Assembly (NCBI RefSeq): GCF_019195455.1
Contig: NZ_JAIMBW010000001.1
Span: forward strand, 310,001-374,000
Direction: 5' to 3'
DNA from: Gymnodinialimonas phycosphaerae
Lineage (GTDB): Bacteria > Pseudomonadota > Alphaproteobacteria > Rhodobacterales > Rhodobacteraceae
Length of the DNA stretch: 64,000 nt
In this document: piece by piece, positions 60,240 to 64,000 of the stretch
How the letters are laid out: every line of letters begins with the position of its first letter
How positions within the stretch are numbered: position 1 is the stretch's first letter
Translations under genes and position numbers: made by a program
Notes under the pieces: generated by a model
What the model saw: only the letters and a program-made list of their open reading frames with translations
Database searches by the model: none
Told to the model about the DNA's origin: nothing

Positions 60240-60337
60240 CGCGCCGTCGGCGCGAGGGACTGGCCCCTCGCTCGCTTATTGACCCGCGCCTTTGGCGCAA
60301 GGGGCAGGTCCCTCGCTACTTTCGTCCCGCGCCGTCG
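60207..60337. repeat. Three tandem 43-45-base units
   Basis: Units at 60207-60249, 60250-60294 and 60295-60337. Each starts GCGC, has a GAGGG...CCCTC hairpin, then CTT, and ends CCCGCGCC-TCG or TTTG. It lies between rluE and the end of pdhC, which converge here. Confidence 0.8.
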
Positions 60338-60356
60338 ACGCGGGGCGCTCTCCAAC

Positions 60357-61676
60357 TCAGGCCAACATCACCATCGGGTTTTCAAGGTTTTCCTTGATCG
60401 CGGCCAGAAGCTCGGCCCCCAAGGCACCATCGATCACACGGTGATCCACCGACAGCGTGCACGACATGACTGTCGCCACGGCCAGCTCTCCGTCCGCACC
60501 CACGACAGGTTTCTTGACGCCTGCGCCGACGGCGAGGATCGCGCCGTGGGGCGGGTTGATGACCGCGTCGAAGTTCTCGATCCCCATCATCCCAAGGTTG
60601 GAAATGGCGAAAGAGCCGCCCACGTATTCGTGCGGTGCCAGCTTGCCATCGCGCGCACGACCCGCAAGATCCTTCATCTCGGCCGACAGGGCCGACAGGG
60701 ACTTGGTATCGCTGTCTTTCAGGACCGGCGTGAACAGGCCACCATCGACGGCGACCGCCACGGCCACGTCTGAGGGCTTGAGCTTGATCATCCGATCACC
60801 CGCCCAGACGGCGTTGGCGTCGGGCACGGCTTGCAGCGCCAAGGCACAGGCCTTGATGACGAAGTCGTTGACGGACAGCTTCACGCCCCGGCCTTCCAGC
60901 TGCTTGTTGAGCTGCGAGCGGAACGCCAAAAGCGCGTCCAGTTGGATATCGCGACGCAGGTAGAAGTGCGGGATGGTCTGCTTTGCCTCGGTCAGGCGCG
61001 CGGCAACGGTCTTGCGCATACCGTTGAGCTTGACCTCTTCGAACTCGCGGCCCTCGTACATCTTGAGGACCTGTTCGGTCGACGGACCCGTGGGCATCGA
61101 CCCACCGCCAGCGGGCGCTGCGGCGGCCTTGGGCGCCTCGGCGGCCGGGGCTGCGGCGGCTTTGGGCGCAGCACTCGCACCTTCCACGTCGGCCTTCACG
61201 ACGCGGCCATGGGGGCCGGAGCCCGTGATCGTGGCCAGATCCAGACCCTTGTCGGCAGCGATCCGGCGCGCCAAAGGCGAGGCGAAGATACGTCCGCCAT
61301 CGGCTTTTGCCGGGGCTGCCGGGGCAGGGGTCGCAGCAGCAGCCGCAGCCGCAGCCGCCGGGGCCGCTTCTTCCGCTGCCGGGGCAGCCGCCTCAGCGGC
61401 GGGGGCCACGGAAGGCGCGGCGGAGAAGTCTTCGCCTTCCTCGCCGATCAGGGCAATGGCGGTGTTGACCTTCACGCCCTCGGTGCCCTCGGCCACAAGG
61501 ATCTTGCCGATCACGCCTTCATCGACGGCTTCGAACTCCATCGTGGCCTTGTCGGTCTCGATCTCGGCCAGCAGATCGCCGGAAGAGACGGTGTCGCCTT
61601 CTTTCACCAGCCATTTCGCAAGGGTGCCTTCTTCCATGGTCGGCGAGAGGGCGGGCATCAGGATTTCAATGGGCAT
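60357..61676 (-). CDS. pdhC: Pyruvate dehydrogenase E2, dihydrolipoamide acetyltransferase
   Basis: 439 residues. One lipoyl domain (1-80; lipoyl Lys in [12 protein letters not shown]), an Ala/Pro-rich linker (about 85-125), the E3/E1-binding domain ([18 protein letters not shown]), a second Ala-rich linker, then the catalytic domain ending with the [14 protein letters not shown] active-site motif. Transfers acetyl to CoA. 12 bases after pdhB. The lipoyl domain is almost identical to that of E1-beta. Confidence 0.97.
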   Translation of the reverse strand: MPIEILMPALSPTMEEGTLAKWLVKEGDTVSSGDLLAEIETDKATMEFEAVDEGVIGKILVAEGTEGVKVNTAIALIGEEGEDFSAAPSVAPAAEAAAPAAEEAAPAAAAAAAAATPAPAAPAKADGGRIFASPLARRIAADKGLDLATITGSGPHGRVVKADVEGASAAPKAAAAPAAEAPKAAAAPAGGGSMPTGPSTEQVLKMYEGREFEEVKLNGMRKTVAARLTEAKQTIPHFYLRRDIQLDALLAFRSQLNKQLEGRGVKLSVNDFVIKACALALQAVPDANAVWAGDRMIKLKPSDVAVAVAVDGGLFTPVLKDSDTKSLSALSAEMKDLAGRARDGKLAPHEYVGGSFAISNLGMMGIENFDAVINPPHGAILAVGAGVKKPVVGADGELAVATVMSCTLSVDHRVIDGALGAELLAAIKENLENPMVMLA

Positions 61677-61688
61677 CGCGGACGCTCC

Positions 61689-63065
61689 TTACCGGTAGGT
61701 GACTTGTTTGACGGCTTCGATCACCTCGTCGGTGGTGATCAGCGCGTGGCGTTCAAGGTTGGCCGCATAGGGCATGGGCACGTCCTTGCCGGTACAGTTG
61801 ATGACCGGCGCGTCGAGGTAATCGAACGCGTTCTGCATCAGGTAGGCGGACAGGTGGTTGCCGATGGAGCAGACCGGAAAGCCTTCCTCCACGGTCACGC
61901 AGCGGTTAGTTTTCATCACCGAAGCCAGCAAGGTATCGTAGTCCAACGGACGCAGGGTGCGCAGGTCCACGACCTCTGCCGAAATACCGTCCTCGGCCAA
62001 TTTGTCAGCGGCTTCCAACGCATAGGTCATGCCGATGCCGAAGGAGACGATGGTGACGTCCGTGCCCTCGCGCCAGATCTTGGCCTTGCCGAAGGGGATG
62101 GTGAAATCATCCATGTCCGGCACCTCGAACGAGCGACCGTAGAGGATCTCGTTTTCAAGGAATACGACCGGGTTGGGGTCGCGGATGGCGGTTTTCAGCA
62201 GGCCTTTGGCGTCGGCTGCCGAATAGGGCATGACGACCTTGAGGCCGGGCACTTGGGAATACCACGTCGCGTAGTCGTGGCTGTGCTGCGCGCCCACGCG
62301 GGCGGCGGCACCGTTGGCGCCCCGGAACACCATGGGCGCGCCCATCTGGCCGCCTGACATGTAAAGCGTCTTGGCGGCAGAGTTGATGATGTGGTCAATC
62401 GCCTGCATGGCGAAGTTGAAGGTCATGAACTCGACGATGGGCTTGAGCCCGCCGAAGGCCGCGCCCACACCGATGCCGGCAAAGCCGTGCTCGGTGATTG
62501 GCGTGTCGATGACGCGCTTCTCGCCGAACTCATCCAGCATGCCTTGGGTGATCTTGTAGGCGCCGTTGTACTCGGCCACTTCCTCACCCATCACGAAAAC
62601 GTTGGGGTCGGCGCGCATTTCCTCGGACATGGCATCGCGAAGCGCTTCGCGCACCGTCTGGGTCTTCATCGGCGTGCCGTCGGGCCAATCGGGGCTGGTG
62701 TTCGCCTTTGGCGCGGCGGGGGCAGGGGCGGTGGTCGCAGGCGCAGGGTCGGACTTGCCTTCAGAACCGTTCAGCGCGGCAGGCGCGGGTGCACTTTCCG
62801 CTTCGGCGGCAGACATATCCTCGCCCTTTTCGCCGATGATCGCGATGGCGGTGTTCACCTTCACGCCTTCGGTGCCTTCTTCTACAAGGATCTTGCCGAT
62901 CACACCTTCGTCGACAGCTTCGAATTCCATCGTGGCTTTATCGGTTTCAATCTCGGCCAGGATATCGCCGGATTGCACGGTGTCGCCTTCTTTCACCAGC
63001 CATTTGGCCAGCGTGCCTTCTTCCATCGTGGGGGAGAGGGCGGGCATCAGAATTTCTACAGCCAT
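61689..63065 (-). CDS. pdhB: Pyruvate dehydrogenase E1 beta with lipoyl domain
   Basis: 458 residues. An N-terminal lipoyl domain (1-80, [12 protein letters not shown]), a linker rich in Ala/Pro (about 88-125), then the transketolase-type E1-beta: [34 protein letters not shown] and [16 protein letters not shown]. The fused lipoyl domain is a known alphaproteobacterial variant. Start adjoins the pdhA stop; 12 bases before pdhC. Confidence 0.97.
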   Translation of the reverse strand: MAVEILMPALSPTMEEGTLAKWLVKEGDTVQSGDILAEIETDKATMEFEAVDEGVIGKILVEEGTEGVKVNTAIAIIGEKGEDMSAAEAESAPAPAALNGSEGKSDPAPATTAPAPAAPKANTSPDWPDGTPMKTQTVREALRDAMSEEMRADPNVFVMGEEVAEYNGAYKITQGMLDEFGEKRVIDTPITEHGFAGIGVGAAFGGLKPIVEFMTFNFAMQAIDHIINSAAKTLYMSGGQMGAPMVFRGANGAAARVGAQHSHDYATWYSQVPGLKVVMPYSAADAKGLLKTAIRDPNPVVFLENEILYGRSFEVPDMDDFTIPFGKAKIWREGTDVTIVSFGIGMTYALEAADKLAEDGISAEVVDLRTLRPLDYDTLLASVMKTNRCVTVEEGFPVCSIGNHLSAYLMQNAFDYLDAPVINCTGKDVPMPYAANLERHALITTDEVIEAVKQVTYR

Positions 63066-64000
63066 TTACACAGCCTCCCCTTGCGGTGCCTCATCGGCGT
63101 AGATGTCAGTCCAGAGTTCTTCCAGCGCGGGTTCCGGGCTTTCCTTGGCGAACTCGGCCGAGGCGTTGACGACCTCTTTGATTTCCTTGTCGATGGCCTT
63201 CAGGTCATCTTCCGTCGCGTGGCCGCCGGTCAGCAGCATCTGGCGGATGTGTTCGATCGCGTCGCGCTTTTCGCGCATCTCCTGCACTTCTTCGCGGGTC
63301 CGGTACTTCGCCGGGTCCGACATGGAGTGGCCGCGATAGCGGTAGGTCTTGATTTCCAGGATGTACGGCCCGTTGCCTGCGCGGCAGTGGGCGACGGCCT
63401 TTTCACCGGCGGCCTTCACGGCCAGCACGTCCATGCCGTCCACTTCCTCGCCCTTGATGCCGTAGGCGGCACCCCGTTCCCAGTAAGACGGCGAATGGGT
63501 GGAGCGTTTGGTCGAAGTGCCCATGGCGTACTGGTTGTTTTCAATGACGAAAATGCAGGGCAGGCCCCAGATTTCGGCCATGTTGTAGGCCTCGTAGACT
63601 TGGCCCTGGTTGGCGGCACCGTCGCCGAAATAGGTGAAGGTCACGCGGTCGTTGCCAAGGTACTTATCCGCAAACGCAAGGCCCGCGCCGATCGGCACCT
63701 GGGCTGCGACGATGCCGTGGCCGCCATAGAAATGTTTCTCCTTCGAGAACATGTGCATGGAGCCGCCCTTGCCCTTCGAATAACCGCCTTCGCGGCCGGT
63801 CAACTCGGCCATCACGCCCTTGGGATCCATCCCACACGCCAGCATGTGGCCGTGATCGCGGTACGAGGTGATGCGCTTGTCGCCTTCCTCGGCGGCGGCC
63901 TCAAGGCCCACAACGACGGCCTCTTGACCGATATAGAGGTGGCAGAAACCGCCGATCAGGCCCATGCCGTAGAGTTGGCCCGCCTTCTCTTCGAAGCGGC
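63066..64000 (-). CDS. pdhA: Pyruvate dehydrogenase E1 alpha (partial)
   Basis: Cut by the right window edge; 311 residues and the stop codon are present, and the 5' end lies beyond 64000. The reading frame is open to the edge (RFEEKAGQLYGMGLIGGF). The thiamine diphosphate motif GDGAANQGQVYEAYNMAEIWGLP is intact, as is the phosphorylation-loop region RYRGHSMSDPAKYR. First gene of the pdhABC operon. Confidence 0.97.
   Translation of the reverse strand, partial: RFEEKAGQLYGMGLIGGFCHLYIGQEAVVVGLEAAAEEGDKRITSYRDHGHMLACGMDPKGVMAELTGREGGYSKGKGGSMHMFSKEKHFYGGHGIVAAQVPIGAGLAFADKYLGNDRVTFTYFGDGAANQGQVYEAYNMAEIWGLPCIFVIENNQYAMGTSTKRSTHSPSYWERGAAYGIKGEEVDGMDVLAVKAAGEKAVAHCRAGNGPYILEIKTYRYRGHSMSDPAKYRTREEVQEMREKRDAIEHIRQMLLTGGHATEDDLKAIDKEIKEVVNASAEFAKESPEPALEELWTDIYADEAPQGEAV

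Noticed and set aside
60207..60337. CRISPR array
   Set aside because: Units are contiguous without unique spacers, and only three are present.
60831..62357. 508-residue plus-strand frame opposite pdhC-pdhB
   Set aside because: Gly/Arg-rich shadow created by Ala-rich linkers on the coding strand.
1..64000. tRNA or rRNA genes
   Set aside because: No cloverleaf-type segment with a T-loop GGTTCGA-like core or rRNA sequence was noticed in any gap; this was by eye and not a covariance search.

Overview
The window is a GC-rich, gene-dense piece of an alphaproteobacterial chromosome. Gene content and order point to the Rhodobacterales (Roseobacter group). Indicators are a complete Rhodobacter capsulatus-type gene transfer agent (GTA) cluster between the fab/mltG genes and cysE, an Irr-fabA-fabB-fabI block, a pyruvate dehydrogenase E1-beta with its own lipoyl domain, and recurrent intergenic hairpins of the kind common in roseobacters. 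The species cannot be fixed from the sequence alone.

Layout. 1-1388 (minus): start of an exported protein leaving the window, then the rpsF-rpsR-rplI operon. 1736-2653: an odd Flp-pilin-like secreted protein with TG and DP repeats. 2841-7676: fatty-acid genes fabD, fabG, acpP, fabF, then mltG. 8120-23259: the GTA cluster, with small and large terminase, portal, head formation, prohead protease, capsid, connectors, tail tube, chaperones, tape measure, baseplate hub, NlpC/P60 peptidase, the 1481-residue gp15 and a DUF2793 fibre-like protein. It has no integrase, replication or lysis gene. 23351-24169: cysE. 24377-29216: an unknown protein, an HExxH protein, typA, a GAF histidine kinase and irr. 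29464-32768: fabA, an M50-like membrane protein, fabB, fabI. 32940-36683: HAD dehalogenase, alpha/beta hydrolase, threonine dehydratase-like enzyme, MFS exporter. 36838-38939 (minus): pcaD-pcaB of the beta-ketoadipate pathway. 39071-42310: Zn-dependent dehydrogenase, enolase-superfamily enzyme and FadR-type regulator. 42444-46300: OmpA-like lipoprotein, Ada/MGMT, endonuclease III, RidA, PfkB kinase.

46311-52162 is the most intriguing non-GTA region. Two membrane proteins with cyclic-nucleotide-binding-like domains face each other. They are followed by a CHASE2 adenylate/guanylate cyclase, a secreted FecR-domain protein and a TPR plus beta-barrel outer-membrane protein. This looks like an envelope-sensing cyclic-nucleotide module. 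52300-54862: a divergent pair of carbohydrate-type sulfotransferase and GT14 glycosyltransferase. 54878-60138: HIT protein, zinc-finger protein, a frameshifted gene, polA, YjbR-like protein, small membrane protein, RluE-like pseudouridine synthase. 60357-64000 (minus): pdhA-pdhB-pdhC, with pdhA cut by the window edge.

Beyond genes, a 15-bp motif, GTTAAC-N3-GTTAAC and close variants, recurs at least seven times, in genes as well as between them, and inside genes it usually imposes the rare TTA codon. The GTA operon carries a terminator-like hairpin between terL and portal and a branched inverted-repeat structure between capsid and connector. gp15 appears to carry an extra domain of about 190 residues inside its TIM-barrel domain.
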